From positions 62,001 through 126,000 of the forward strand of contig NZ_JAAQYM010000007.1 of the NCBI RefSeq assembly GCF_012986595.1: a stretch of 64,000 nt of DNA, given 5' to 3'. Under the pieces are notes generated by a model, which was not told the origin of the DNA, made no database searches, and worked only from the letters and a program-made list of their open reading frames with translations. Of the stretch, positions 7,327 to 15,617 are shown piece after piece. The position numbers were made by a program, and so were the translations under genes. Within the stretch, counting starts at the first letter, position 1, and each line of letters starts with the position of its first letter. The stretch comes from Pseudomonas koreensis. GTDB lineage: Bacteria; Pseudomonadota; Gammaproteobacteria; Pseudomonadales; Pseudomonadaceae.

Positions 7327-8220
7327 TCAGTGGCGGTAGCGCAACGCCTCCAGCAACAAGGCAAACGCCGGTGCGGCCTGCCGCCGGCTCGGGTAGTACA
7401 GGTGATAACCGGCAAACGTCGGGCACCAGTCTGCCAGCACTTGCACCAGATGCCCGTCGGCCAGATGCGGGGCAACGATGTTTTCCGGGATGTAACTGAG
7501 GCCGAAACCGTCCAGTGCGGCGTCGAGCAGCGGGTAGACGCCATTCAGGGTGACTTGCCCGGACACCCGCACCTTGAGGCTTTCGCCGTCCTTCTCAAAC
7601 TCCCAGGTGTACAGCCCGCCGTTAGTGGGCAGGCGCAGGTTGTTGCAGGCGTGGGCGGTCAGGTCTCGCGGCGTCTCCGGCCGGGTACGGCTGGTGAAGT
7701 AAGCCGGAGAGCCGACCACCGCCATGCGCATGTCCGGGCCGATGCGGGTGGCGATCATGCCTTGCGCGACGTCTTCGCCCAGGCGGATGCCGGCGTCGAA
7801 ACCTTGCCCGGCAATGTCGACGAAACCGTAGTCGCAGATCACCTCCACGGCGATGTCCGGGTATTTCGGCAGAAATTCGTTGAGCACCGGGCGCAGCAGC
7901 CAGTTCAACGAATGGTCGGTGGCGCTGATGCGGATGCGGCCGGCCGGGGTTTCGCGCAGGTTGCTCAGGGCCGCCAGTTCGACTTCGATCTCTTCGAAAC
8001 GCGGGCCGATGGTCTGCAGCAAATGATCGCCGGCCTCGGTCGGGGAGACGCTGCGGGTGGTACGGGTCAGCAGGCGCAGCCCCAGGCGCGCTTCGAGGGC
8101 GCGAATGGTATGGCTGAGCGCCGATTGCGAGACGCCAAGTTTGGCCGCCGCTTTGGTGAAACTGCGCTCGCGGGCCACGGCGAGGAAGGCGAGCAGGTCA
8201 CTGGCGTTTTCTCGAAGCAT
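7327..8220 (-). CDS. LysR-family transcriptional regulator
   Basis: A 297-residue regulator. The N-terminal winged helix-turn-helix is clear (FTKAAAKLGVSQSALSHTIR, residues about 20-39, then LEARLGLRLLTRTTRSVSPT). The C-terminal ligand-binding lobe begins near GRIRISATD and has the typical DAGIRLGEDVAQGM segment. The start at 8220 is taken because LysR proteins begin a few residues before the HTH and upstream codons read a REP. It is divergent from the cupin gene at 8432, which it probably controls together with its own promoter; the effector is unknown. It belongs to the CrgA-like branch of LysR proteins. Confidence 0.92.
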   Translation of the reverse strand: MLRENASDLLAFLAVARERSFTKAAAKLGVSQSALSHTIRALEARLGLRLLTRTTRSVSPTEAGDHLLQTIGPRFEEIEVELAALSNLRETPAGRIRISATDHSLNWLLRPVLNEFLPKYPDIAVEVICDYGFVDIAGQGFDAGIRLGEDVAQGMIATRIGPDMRMAVVGSPAYFTSRTRPETPRDLTAHACNNLRLPTNGGLYTWEFEKDGESLKVRVSGQVTLNGVYPLLDAALDGFGLSYIPENIVAPHLADGHLVQVLADWCPTFAGYHLYYPSRRQAAPAFALLLEALRYRH

Positions 8221-8299
8221 TGATGAGTGTCCTGCATAAGTTTTTTCGAATTCTAGTCGATTATCCGAAGAGTACGGCTCGCTAAAGTGCTGGAAGTTT

Positions 8300-8403
8300 C
8301 CTGTAGGAGCTGCCGCAGGCTGCGATCTTTTGATCTTGATCCTGAAAAACAAAGTCAAAAGATCGTCCGAACGCGGCCCGAGCCTGCGGCAGCTCCTACA
8401 GGG
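8300..8403. repeat. REP pair, family B
   Basis: It occupies much of the divergent space between the LysR and cupin genes, leaving little room for the operator on the cupin side. Confidence 0.9.
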
Positions 8404-8431
8404 AGGTCTCTTACAGATTTGGAGTCTTGTG

Positions 8432-8863
8432 ATGAATTCAGTTGCTGCCAATGCGCCAATCTCAGGCGTCACCGTCACCGCCAATGGTTCACAACCCTCG
8501 GCCAAAGGCCCGGCGGACTGGTTCACCGGCACCGTGCGTGTCGATGCGCCGTTCAAGGGCAGCGATGACGCGCGCGTCAGCGGCGCCACGGTGACGTTCG
8601 AGCCGGGCGCACGCACCGCGTGGCACAGTCATCCGTTGGGTCAGACGCTGATCGTCACCGCCGGTTCAGGTTTTGTGCAGGAATGGGGTCAACCGGTTCG
8701 CGAAATCCGCCCCGGCGATACCGTGTGGATCGCGCCGCAAGTGAAGCACTGGCACGGCGCCGCGCCGACCACGGCGATGACGCACATTGCGATTGCCGAA
8801 GTGCTGGATGGCGAAGTGGTGGAGTGGCTGGAGCAGGTAAGCGCGGCGCAATACCCGCACTGA
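8432..8863 (+). CDS. Cupin-domain protein (hydroxynitrile-lyase-like)
   Basis: A 143-residue single-domain cupin. The metal site is intact: His65 and His67 in AWHSHP, Gln71, and His106 in KHWHG. The spacing resembles the manganese cupins described as (R)-selective hydroxynitrile lyases and related carboxymuconolactone-type cupins; whether this one cleaves cyanohydrins is unknown. The second cupin motif is VREIRPGDTVWIAP. GGAG at 8421-8424 supports the ATG at 8432. A divergent LysR gene and a nearby aldo/keto reductase form a common arrangement in proteobacteria. The enzyme should be cytoplasmic; no signal peptide is seen. Confidence 0.87.
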   Translation: MNSVAANAPISGVTVTANGSQPSAKGPADWFTGTVRVDAPFKGSDDARVSGATVTFEPGARTAWHSHPLGQTLIVTAGSGFVQEWGQPVREIRPGDTVWIAPQVKHWHGAAPTTAMTHIAIAEVLDGEVVEWLEQVSAAQYPH

Positions 8864-8864
8864 T

Positions 8865-8969
8865 CCCTGTAGGAGCTGCCGCAGGCTGCGATCTTTTGCG
8901 CTTGTTTGAAGAAGCTAAAGTCAAAAGATCGTCCGAACGCGGCCCGAACCTGCGGCAGCTCCTACAGGG
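8865..8969. repeat. REP pair, family B
   Basis: It lies between the convergent cupin and molybdopterin-subunit genes. The arms are CTGTAGGAGCTGCCGCAGG and CCTGCGGCAGCTCCTACAG. Confidence 0.9.
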
Positions 8970-8975
8970 GGGGAA

Positions 8976-11174
8976 TCAGGTCATCGGCGGCAACGAATCG
9001 AGAACCTTGTCCAGCGTAATCGGATACTCACGCACCCGTGCCCCGGTGGCGTTGTAGATCGCATTCGCCACCGCCGCACTCACGCCGCAAATCCCCAGTT
9101 CCCCCACACCCTTGGCTTTCATCGGCGACGAAATCGGATCGGTCTCGTCGAGGAATATCACCTCCTGATGCGGAATGTCGGCATGCACCGGCACCTCGTA
9201 CCCGGCCAGGTCGTGGTTGACGAAAAAGCCCAGCCGCTTGTCCACCGCCAGCTCCTCCATCAACGCCGCGCCGACGCCCATGGTCATCGCCCCGATGACC
9301 TGACTGCGCGCAGCTTTCGGGTTGAGAATCCGGCCCGCCGCGCACACCGCGAGCATGCGCCGCACGCGGACTTCACCGGTCGCCGCGTCCACCGCCACTT
9401 CGACGAAATGCGCGCCGAAGGTCGACTGCTGATACTGCTTGGCGAGGTCGGCGAATTCGATGCTGTCCTCGACCTCGACAGCGCCATCTTTCGCGGCATC
9501 ACGCAGCGGCAGGGTCTTGCCACCGGCGCGCACCTGACCGTCGACAAACTCGACGTCGCTGCCGCTCATGCCGAGTTTGCCGGCCACCGCTTCGCGCAGT
9601 TTCATGCACGCGGCATACACCCCGGCGGTCGAGCAGTTGGCGCCGAACTGGCCGCCGGAGCCGGACGACACCGGGAAGGTTGAATCACCCAGGCGCACGC
9701 TGACATCCGCCAGTTGCACGCCCATCATCTCGGCCGCTGTCTGGGCGATGATGGTGTAGCTGCCGGTGCCGATGTCGGTCATGTCGGTTTCCACCGTGAC
9801 CTTGCCGTCGCGCTCCAGGCGTACCCGGGCGCCGGACTTCAACAGCAAATTGTTGCGGATCGCGGCGGCGACCCCCATGCCGATCAGCCAGCGACCTTCG
9901 CGACGGCTGCCGGGTGTGGCGTTGCGCTGGTTCCAGCCGAATTTTTCGGCGCCGGTCTGCAGGCATTCGATCAGGCGCCGCTGCGAGAACGGGCGCTCGG
10001 TTTTCACCGGATCGACCTGGGTGTCGTTGAGAATGCGGAACTGGATCGGGTCGAGCTTGAGCTGCTCGGCCATCTCGTCCATGGCGATTTCCAGCGCCAT
10101 CAAGCCCGGCGCCTCACCTGGCGCGCGCATCGAGTTGCCTTCGGGTAGGTCCAGCGGAGACAGACGCATGGTCACCCGGCGGTTTTCTGCGGCATAGAGC
10201 AACTGACTCGGTTGTGCCGCGACTTCGACCTTGCCGTCCTTGAGGTTGCCCGACCAGCCTTCGTGGGCGATGGCGCTGAGCTTGCCGTCCGCCGTGGCAC
10301 CCAAGCGAATGCGCTGGATCGTGGCCGGGCGGTGGGTGGTGTTGTTGGCCATTTGCGGGCGGGCGAGGGCGACTTTCACCGGGCGGTTGGCCAGGCGCGC
10401 GCCGAGGGCGGCGAGGATCGCGTCGGCGCGGATAAACAGTTTGCCGCCGAAGCCTCCACCAATGTACGGCGAGACCAGGCGTACGTTTTCCTTGGGCAGG
10501 CCAAGGGTGGTGGCGATGTCGCCGACGCTCCAGGCGATCATCTGGTTGGAGGTCCACAAGGTCAGATGATCACCTTTCCACGCCGCCAGTGTGGCGTGTG
10601 GCTCCATCATCGCGTGGGACTGATCGGGGGTGGTGTAGGTCTGGTCGAATTGCACCGGTGCGGCGGCGAAGGCCTTGTCGAAGTCGCCGTGGGTGACGTC
10701 GGGCAGTTCTTCTTTGTCTTCGACACCCTGGTCGCGCACGCTGGCCAGATCGAACTCGCCTTTGGCTGCGACGTAATCCACTTTGACCAGTTGCGCCGCA
10801 GCGCGGGCCTGTTCAAAAGTCTCGGCGACCACCAGCGCCACGGCCTGATGATAGTGCTGCACTTCGGGCCCGGCGAGCAGCGGCGCCGAGTTGTATTTGC
10901 CCTTGCTGAGCTTGCCGGCATTGGCGGCGGTGACAATCGCCAGCACACCCGGCGCGGCTTCGGCCGCGTCGAGATCGATGTGGCTGATGCGGCCCTTGGC
11001 AATCGCCGAGCCGACCATGAAACCGTAGGCCTGATGCTCAACCGCGTGGTGCTGTTCATAGGCATAGGGTGCCTGGCCGCTGGTTTTCAGCGGTCCTTCG
11101 ACGCGGTCGGTGGGTTTGCCGATGACCTTCAATTGATCGATCGGGTTGGTGGTGGCGGGCGTGTCGAACTTCAT
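8976..11174 (-). CDS. paoC: Molybdopterin-binding subunit of aldehyde oxidoreductase (PaoC-like)
   Basis: A 732-residue large subunit of the xanthine oxidase family. It would bind the molybdenum-molybdopterin-cytosine cofactor and carry out hydroxylation of aldehydes (family knowledge from E. coli PaoABC). Visible blocks are IGKPTDRVEGPLKTSG at the start, the glycine-rich SPYIGGGFGGKL, RAPGEAPG, GSGGQFGANCSTAG, and the active-site glutamate in AKGVGELGICG near the end. It overlaps the FAD subunit gene by 4 bases (ATGA), so the genes are translationally coupled. Unlike PaoA, it has no signal of its own; it is expected to travel to the periplasm with the Tat-targeted small subunit. Confidence 0.93.
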   Translation of the reverse strand: MKFDTPATTNPIDQLKVIGKPTDRVEGPLKTSGQAPYAYEQHHAVEHQAYGFMVGSAIAKGRISHIDLDAAEAAPGVLAIVTAANAGKLSKGKYNSAPLLAGPEVQHYHQAVALVVAETFEQARAAAQLVKVDYVAAKGEFDLASVRDQGVEDKEELPDVTHGDFDKAFAAAPVQFDQTYTTPDQSHAMMEPHATLAAWKGDHLTLWTSNQMIAWSVGDIATTLGLPKENVRLVSPYIGGGFGGKLFIRADAILAALGARLANRPVKVALARPQMANNTTHRPATIQRIRLGATADGKLSAIAHEGWSGNLKDGKVEVAAQPSQLLYAAENRRVTMRLSPLDLPEGNSMRAPGEAPGLMALEIAMDEMAEQLKLDPIQFRILNDTQVDPVKTERPFSQRRLIECLQTGAEKFGWNQRNATPGSRREGRWLIGMGVAAAIRNNLLLKSGARVRLERDGKVTVETDMTDIGTGSYTIIAQTAAEMMGVQLADVSVRLGDSTFPVSSGSGGQFGANCSTAGVYAACMKLREAVAGKLGMSGSDVEFVDGQVRAGGKTLPLRDAAKDGAVEVEDSIEFADLAKQYQQSTFGAHFVEVAVDAATGEVRVRRMLAVCAAGRILNPKAARSQVIGAMTMGVGAALMEELAVDKRLGFFVNHDLAGYEVPVHADIPHQEVIFLDETDPISSPMKAKGVGELGICGVSAAVANAIYNATGARVREYPITLDKVLDSLPPMT

Positions 11175-12127
11175 GCTTCATCCCTCGCTTGCGCCAACAC
11201 CGAGCCGAGCGTGCGCTCGACCAGGGTCAGTTTGAATTGGTTGTCATGGGTTGGCGTGGCACCGTCGAGCAGGCGCTGGCTCACGGCTTTTGCGCCGTTG
11301 GGCAGCAACGCGTCGGCGTCTTCGACCCGCCATGGTTTCGGCGCAATGCCGCCCACCGCCACGCGACCGCTGCCGTCCTTTTGCAGGATCAATCCGACCG
11401 ACACCAGGGCGAAGGCGTACGACGAACGATCGCGCACCTTGTGATAAATGTGCGTGCCGCCGACCGGGGCGGGCAGGGTCACCGAAGTGATGAACTCGCC
11501 GGGGGTGAGGCTGGTTTCGATGTTCGGCGTGTTGCCCGGGAGCTGATGGAAATCGGCGATGGCGATGCTGCGTGTGCTGCCATCGGGTTTGACTGTTTCA
11601 ATCTGCGCATCGAGCGCGCGCATGGCAATCGCCATGTCGCTGGGGTGGGTGGCGATGCAGGCGTCGCTGACACCGATCAGTCCCAGTTGCCGACTGACCC
11701 CGCCAATCGCCGCGCAACCGCTGCCGGGCTGGCGCTTGTTGCACGCCTGATTGACGTCATAGAAGTACGGGCAACGGGTGCGTTGCAGCAGGTTGCCGGC
11801 GGTGCTCGCCATGTTGCGCAACTGGCCGGAGGCCCCGGCGAGCAAGGCGCGGGAGAGCAACGCGTAGTCTTTGCGCACGCGGCTGTCGGCGGCCAGATCG
11901 GTATTGCGCACCAGTGCGCCGATGCGCAATCCGCCTTCGGGCGTGGCTTCGATTTGATCGAGACCCAGGTGGTTGACGTCGATCAGGTGCTGCGGGGTTT
12001 CGATGTCGAGTTTCATCAGGTCCAGCAGGTTGGTGCCGCCGGCGATGAACTTGGCGCCTTCGACCTGCGCCGCCAGCGATGCGGCTGCGGCGGGGGAATC
12101 GGCGCGGCTGTAATTGAACGGCCTCAT
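11171..12127 (-). CDS. paoB: FAD-binding subunit of aldehyde oxidoreductase (PaoB-like)
   Basis: A 318-residue medium subunit of the molybdenum hydroxylase. The FAD pyrophosphate-binding motif is AKFIAGGTNLLDLMK, followed by LSRALLAGASGQLRNMASTAG. A cysteine-bearing insert (RCPYFYDVNQACNKR, then GSGCAA) matches the insert that carries an extra [4Fe-4S] cluster in E. coli PaoB, so this is the PaoB type and not a plain xanthine dehydrogenase subunit. Start and stop overlap both neighbours by 4 bases, which gives a tight three-gene operon. Electrons pass from molybdenum through the 2Fe-2S subunit to this flavin. Confidence 0.93.
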   Translation of the reverse strand: MRPFNYSRADSPAAAASLAAQVEGAKFIAGGTNLLDLMKLDIETPQHLIDVNHLGLDQIEATPEGGLRIGALVRNTDLAADSRVRKDYALLSRALLAGASGQLRNMASTAGNLLQRTRCPYFYDVNQACNKRQPGSGCAAIGGVSRQLGLIGVSDACIATHPSDMAIAMRALDAQIETVKPDGSTRSIAIADFHQLPGNTPNIETSLTPGEFITSVTLPAPVGGTHIYHKVRDRSSYAFALVSVGLILQKDGSGRVAVGGIAPKPWRVEDADALLPNGAKAVSQRLLDGATPTHDNQFKLTLVERTLGSVLAQARDEA

Positions 12128-12747
12128 GCCGGCACCTCCGCAACTTCAGTGATGGCTTCGATGATGTTGGAGTAGGCGCCGCAGCGGCATATGTTGCCGC
12201 TCATGCGCTCCTGGAATTCGCTGGCAATCAGTTGCGGTGCGTCGGTCAGGCTGGGGCTGACGTGGCTGGGAATGCCCTCGCGGATTTCCTTGAGCACGGA
12301 AACCGCCGAGCAGATCTGCCCCGGCGTGCAATAGCCGCACTGGTAGCCGTCGTGCTTGATGAACGCAGCCTGCATCGGGTGCAAGTTGTCGGGCATGCCG
12401 AGGCCTTCGATGGTGGTGATCTCACGGCCTTCGTGCATCACCGCCAGGGTCAGGCAGGCATTGATCCGGCGGCCATCGGCGATGACGGTGCAGGCGCCGC
12501 ACTGGCCATGGTCGCAGCCTTTTTTGCTGCCGGTCAGTTGCAGGTGCTCGCGCAGGGCATCGAGCAGGGTGGTGCGGTTGTCGACTTCAAGGGCTCGGGG
12601 TTTACCGTTGACGTTGATCGTTACTTTGGCCATGGCCGGTTGCTCCAGACTGGCCGCGTAGGCCTTGAGGCTAATAAAGGGCGGCATTGCAAACGCAGTG
12701 GCGGTCACGGCACCGAGGATCAGGAATCTTCGTCGGGAAATCGTCAT
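12124..12747 (-). CDS. paoA: 2Fe-2S subunit with Tat signal peptide (PaoA-like)
   Basis: A 207-residue small subunit. It begins with a Tat signal (MTISRRRFLILGAV, hydrophobic to about residue 31). It then carries a plant-type 2Fe-2S domain (GCDHGQCGACTV plus a fourth Cys in RRINACL) and a second alpha-helical 2Fe-2S domain (GYQCGYCTPGQ and ICRCGAY). The start at 12747 is chosen because the Tat motif begins there and GAGAGGA lies upstream; the frame extends 17 codons further without reason. As first gene of the operon it provides export for the whole heterotrimer. No paoD-type cofactor insertion chaperone is adjacent. Confidence 0.94.
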   Translation of the reverse strand: MTISRRRFLILGAVTATAFAMPPFISLKAYAASLEQPAMAKVTINVNGKPRALEVDNRTTLLDALREHLQLTGSKKGCDHGQCGACTVIADGRRINACLTLAVMHEGREITTIEGLGMPDNLHPMQAAFIKHDGYQCGYCTPGQICSAVSVLKEIREGIPSHVSPSLTDAPQLIASEFQERMSGNICRCGAYSNIIEAITEVAEVPA

Positions 12748-13092
12748 GCTTCGATTCCTCTCTGGCTTAATCAGGACGGCAGGGATAGAAAGGCCCAATC
12801 GGGCGCGCCGGCATGCTTGCCGGTCTCGTTCTTGGAATGACCTGCGCGGAGGGGAAAAGGTTTTTGCGGATTTGCGCTATAGAGTTATGCGCATGGCTCA
12901 TCAATCTGCTGAGTGGCGCTGAGCTAAATGTGGGTGGGGCGGTGCGACGATTCGACTGGCTCCCGAAGGCAGTGGGTCAGGCCGTCGCTGGTTGAAGGAC
13001 ATGGCGCTTTCGCGAGCAGGCTCGCTCCCACAGCGGACACGTGTTCCGACTGTGGGAGCGAGCCTGCTCGTGAAGAGGACGTTACGACCGAC
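12748..13092. other. Intergenic region upstream of the paoABC-like operon
   Basis: About 345 bases. They hold the presumed minus-strand promoter region of the operon and, near 13009-13074, a REP pair. No convincing gene or recognised operator was found. Confidence 0.5.
13009..13074. repeat. REP pair, family A
   Basis: TTCGCGAGCAGGCTCGCTCCCAC faces GTGGGAGCGAGCCTGCTCGTGAA. Confidence 0.9.
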
Positions 13093-14847
13093 TCAATGCC
13101 CGCCGACCACCATATGCGTAAACGGCGCCACGTACGCCTGCAACGTCACCAGTCCGCCCACCAGCGTCGCCAGCACAATCGAGTGGAAGAACACGTAGCG
13201 CAGAATCTCGCCCTCATGCCCATACCAGCGGGTGGCGGTGGAGGCGACCACGATCGATTGCGCATCGACCATCTTGCCCATCACCCCGCCGGAACTATTG
13301 GCCGCCGCCATCAGGATCGGGCTGATGCCCAGCTGTTCCGAGGTCACCCGTTGCAGCCCGCCGAACAACACGTTCGAGGCCGTGTCCGAGCCGGTCAACG
13401 CCACGCCGAGCCAGCCGAGCAGGGTGCCGAACATCGGGTAGAACACCCCGGTCGCGGCAAACGCCAGACCCATGGTCGCATCCAGCCCCGAGTAGCGCGT
13501 GAGGAACCCCAGCGCGAGCATCGCGGCAATGGTGATCAGCGAAAACCGCACCACCCACAGCGTGCGCAGGTATTGCTTGAGCAACTGCGGGATCGAGTAG
13601 CCCATCAGCAGCCCGCCGACAATCGCCGCCAGCAGAATGCCGCTGCCGGTGGCGGTGAACCAGGTGAACTTGTAGATCGCCTCTTCGGCTTTCGGCGCCG
13701 GGACCACAGGCGGGACTTTCTGCACTTGCAGGTGCAGGGTGGTGAAGGTCAGCGCCGGCGAAAAAATCGGGTTGGCCTCGTTGAGCGGTTTGCCTTGCGG
13801 ATCGAGTTTCACCGAGTGGGTCACCGGGTCCAGCGCCGGGCGCACGTCGAAAATGTTCTTGAAACCCTGGGTGCCCCAGGCAAACACGAACACGGTGAGG
13901 ATGATCCATGGCATCCACGCGCGCATCACTGCGGGGCGCGCCTGATCACTGAAGGCAGCGCTGGCGGTGACTTTTTCTTCCTCGACCCGCGAGTTGTCGA
14001 CGCGCCCCGACAGCGCGGCCGAGGTGTACACCGTCGCCGGTTTCCAGACCCGCAGAAACAGGGTCAGACAAGCCATGGAAATCAGTGCGGCGATCACGTC
14101 CACCAGCATCGGCCCGTGGTAGTTCGAGACGAGGAACTGCGGCACCGCGAAGCTGACCCCGGCCACCAGAATCGCCGGCCAGATTTCCAGCATCTTGCGC
14201 CATCCGGCAAACGCCCAGATCAACCAGAACGGCACCAGCACCGAGAAAAACGGCAGCTGCCGACCGACCATCATCGACAGTTCCATTTCATCCAGGCCGG
14301 TGACCTTGGCCAGCGTGATGATCGGCGTGCCCAGCGCGCCGAATGCCACCGGGGCGGTGTTGGCAATCAACGCCAGACCCGACGCGGCCAACGGCGAAAA
14401 CCCGAGGCCGATCAGAATCGCCCCGGTCACGGCCACGGGCGTGCCGAACCCGGCCGCGCCTTCGAAAAACGCACCGAAGCAGAAAGCGATCAGCAATAAC
14501 TGTAAACGCCGGTCATCGGTGATGCGTGCGAGCGAATCCTGCAGCACTTTGAACGAGCCGTTCTCGGTGGTCAGGCGGTGCAGAAAGATGATGTTGAGCA
14601 CGATCCAGCCGATCGGCAGCAAGCCGTTGGCCGCACCGAACAGCGCTGCCGAACCGGCCATGCTCGCCGGCATGCCGAAGGCGAAGATCGAGATCAGCAG
14701 CGCCGATGCCAGGGCGAGCAGGGCGGCCAGATGCGCCTTGACGTGAAAGAACGCCAGCGCCGCGAGCATCACCACCACCGGAACGGCGGCCATGAGCGTG
14801 GAGATCACCGGATTGCCGAACGGGTCGTAGATTTGCTGCCAGACCAT
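13093..14847 (-). CDS. lldP: L-lactate permease (LctP family)
   Basis: A 584-residue polytopic membrane protein that should import lactate (and glycolate) with protons. Conserved features of the LctP family are the start MVWQQIYDPFGN, GAFFEGAAGFGTPVAVTGAI, NTAPVAFGALGTPI, LTGSDTASNVLFGGLQ and the C-terminal AANSSGGVMGKMVDAQSI. A hydrophilic insert of about 60 residues with KAEEAIYKF lies in the second half, making it slightly longer than the usual 550-565. The start at 14847 has AGAGGTGG upstream. An A-rich Hfq/Crc-like motif directly precedes that site. No lactate dehydrogenase gene is adjacent. Confidence 0.94.
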   Translation of the reverse strand: MVWQQIYDPFGNPVISTLMAAVPVVVMLAALAFFHVKAHLAALLALASALLISIFAFGMPASMAGSAALFGAANGLLPIGWIVLNIIFLHRLTTENGSFKVLQDSLARITDDRRLQLLLIAFCFGAFFEGAAGFGTPVAVTGAILIGLGFSPLAASGLALIANTAPVAFGALGTPIITLAKVTGLDEMELSMMVGRQLPFFSVLVPFWLIWAFAGWRKMLEIWPAILVAGVSFAVPQFLVSNYHGPMLVDVIAALISMACLTLFLRVWKPATVYTSAALSGRVDNSRVEEEKVTASAAFSDQARPAVMRAWMPWIILTVFVFAWGTQGFKNIFDVRPALDPVTHSVKLDPQGKPLNEANPIFSPALTFTTLHLQVQKVPPVVPAPKAEEAIYKFTWFTATGSGILLAAIVGGLLMGYSIPQLLKQYLRTLWVVRFSLITIAAMLALGFLTRYSGLDATMGLAFAATGVFYPMFGTLLGWLGVALTGSDTASNVLFGGLQRVTSEQLGISPILMAAANSSGGVMGKMVDAQSIVVASTATRWYGHEGEILRYVFFHSIVLATLVGGLVTLQAYVAPFTHMVVGGH

Positions 14848-14860
14848 GGTCCACCTCTGC

Positions 14861-14868
14861 TTGTTGTT
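14861..14868 (-). promoter_or_regulatory. A-rich Hfq/Crc-like motif upstream of the lactate permease RBS
   Basis: The minus strand reads AACAACAA five to six bases before the AGAGGTGG ribosome-binding site. This position is typical of Crc/Hfq translational repression targets; the role is inferred. Confidence 0.4.
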
Positions 14869-15043
14869 ATCGAGGCGCAGGTCCGTTGCGTCGGGGGTGA
14901 TAACCAGCAGTATAGGTGGCATTTCGCCGCCGTCCGGGTGCGGACGGCGGGCCGATCAACGGTCGTGGTCGGTCAGTGAATCCAGGTCCGTTTGTTGGGT
15001 CGTTTCAGCGGCTGCGTTCGCGCAACGGGAACGACCTCGGCGA

Positions 15044-15316
15044 TTAAAAATGAGCGCTCGCCCGGACGCTGGAATGCGCAGGCGCAGAGGCCTCGAGATC
15101 CAGCAAATGGGTGGCGAGTATGTCGCTCAGAAAGCGGAACTGATCGTTGATGCCGACCACTTCATTGCTGAAGTGATTGCTCGCGGCGGGCATCAGCACA
15201 TCGTCGAAATCTTCGTTGAACACCAGCGCCTGCGCTTTGCGCGACACCACGTGCTGTTGGTAATAGTTGCTGCCAAACACCGGGAAACTGACGGAGAGTG
15301 CGATGGTGCGAATCAT
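15044..15316 (-). CDS. Small hypothetical protein (90 residues)
   Basis: A 90-residue protein with a good ribosome-binding site (GAGGAG upstream of the ATG at 15316). It starts with a moderately hydrophobic stretch (MIRTIALSVSFPVFGS). A polar, Asn/Phe/Asp-rich part follows (FNEDFDDVLMPAASNHFSNEVVGINDQFRF), and the end is Ala/Ser/His-rich. A weak signal peptide is possible but there is no clear cleavage site. I do not recognise the family. It is separated from the lactate permease gene by about 200 bases and appears to be transcribed alone. Confidence 0.6.
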   Translation of the reverse strand: MIRTIALSVSFPVFGSNYYQQHVVSRKAQALVFNEDFDDVLMPAASNHFSNEVVGINDQFRFLSDILATHLLDLEASAPAHSSVRASAHF

Positions 15317-15446
15317 GATGGGTACTCCTCGTTGCGTCTCGGATGGGTCAATCGTGCCTCTGCCGGGCGGCGGGCGGAAGGCAATCGTGGCGATGGTGAA
15401 TATCGACGGCGTTGATGGTTGAAACAGGGGGGGAATTCACTGCCCT

Positions 15447-15540
15447 CATCGCTGGCGAGCCAGCTCCCACAGAGATCTCCAGTGCGCACATATTTGATGA
15501 GCATCCGAAGAACCTGTGGGAGCTGGCTCGCCAGCGATGG
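15447..15540. repeat. REP pair, family A variant (GTGGGAGCTGGCTCGCCAGCGATG)
   Basis: CATCGCTGGCGAGCCAGCTCCCAC at the left and its inverse at the right. This is a diverged sub-type of the common unit. Confidence 0.88.
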
Positions 15541-15617
15541 CGGCGACACACCCAGCTTCCCGGAAACTGACACACCTATACTCAATCTGTTTTCCTCCAC
15601 TCAAGGACGCCACCACC

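Noticed and set aside
12928..14499. 523-codon open frame on the plus strand opposite lldP
   Set aside because: Arg/His/Gln-rich translation typical of the antisense of a membrane-protein gene; starts in a REP.
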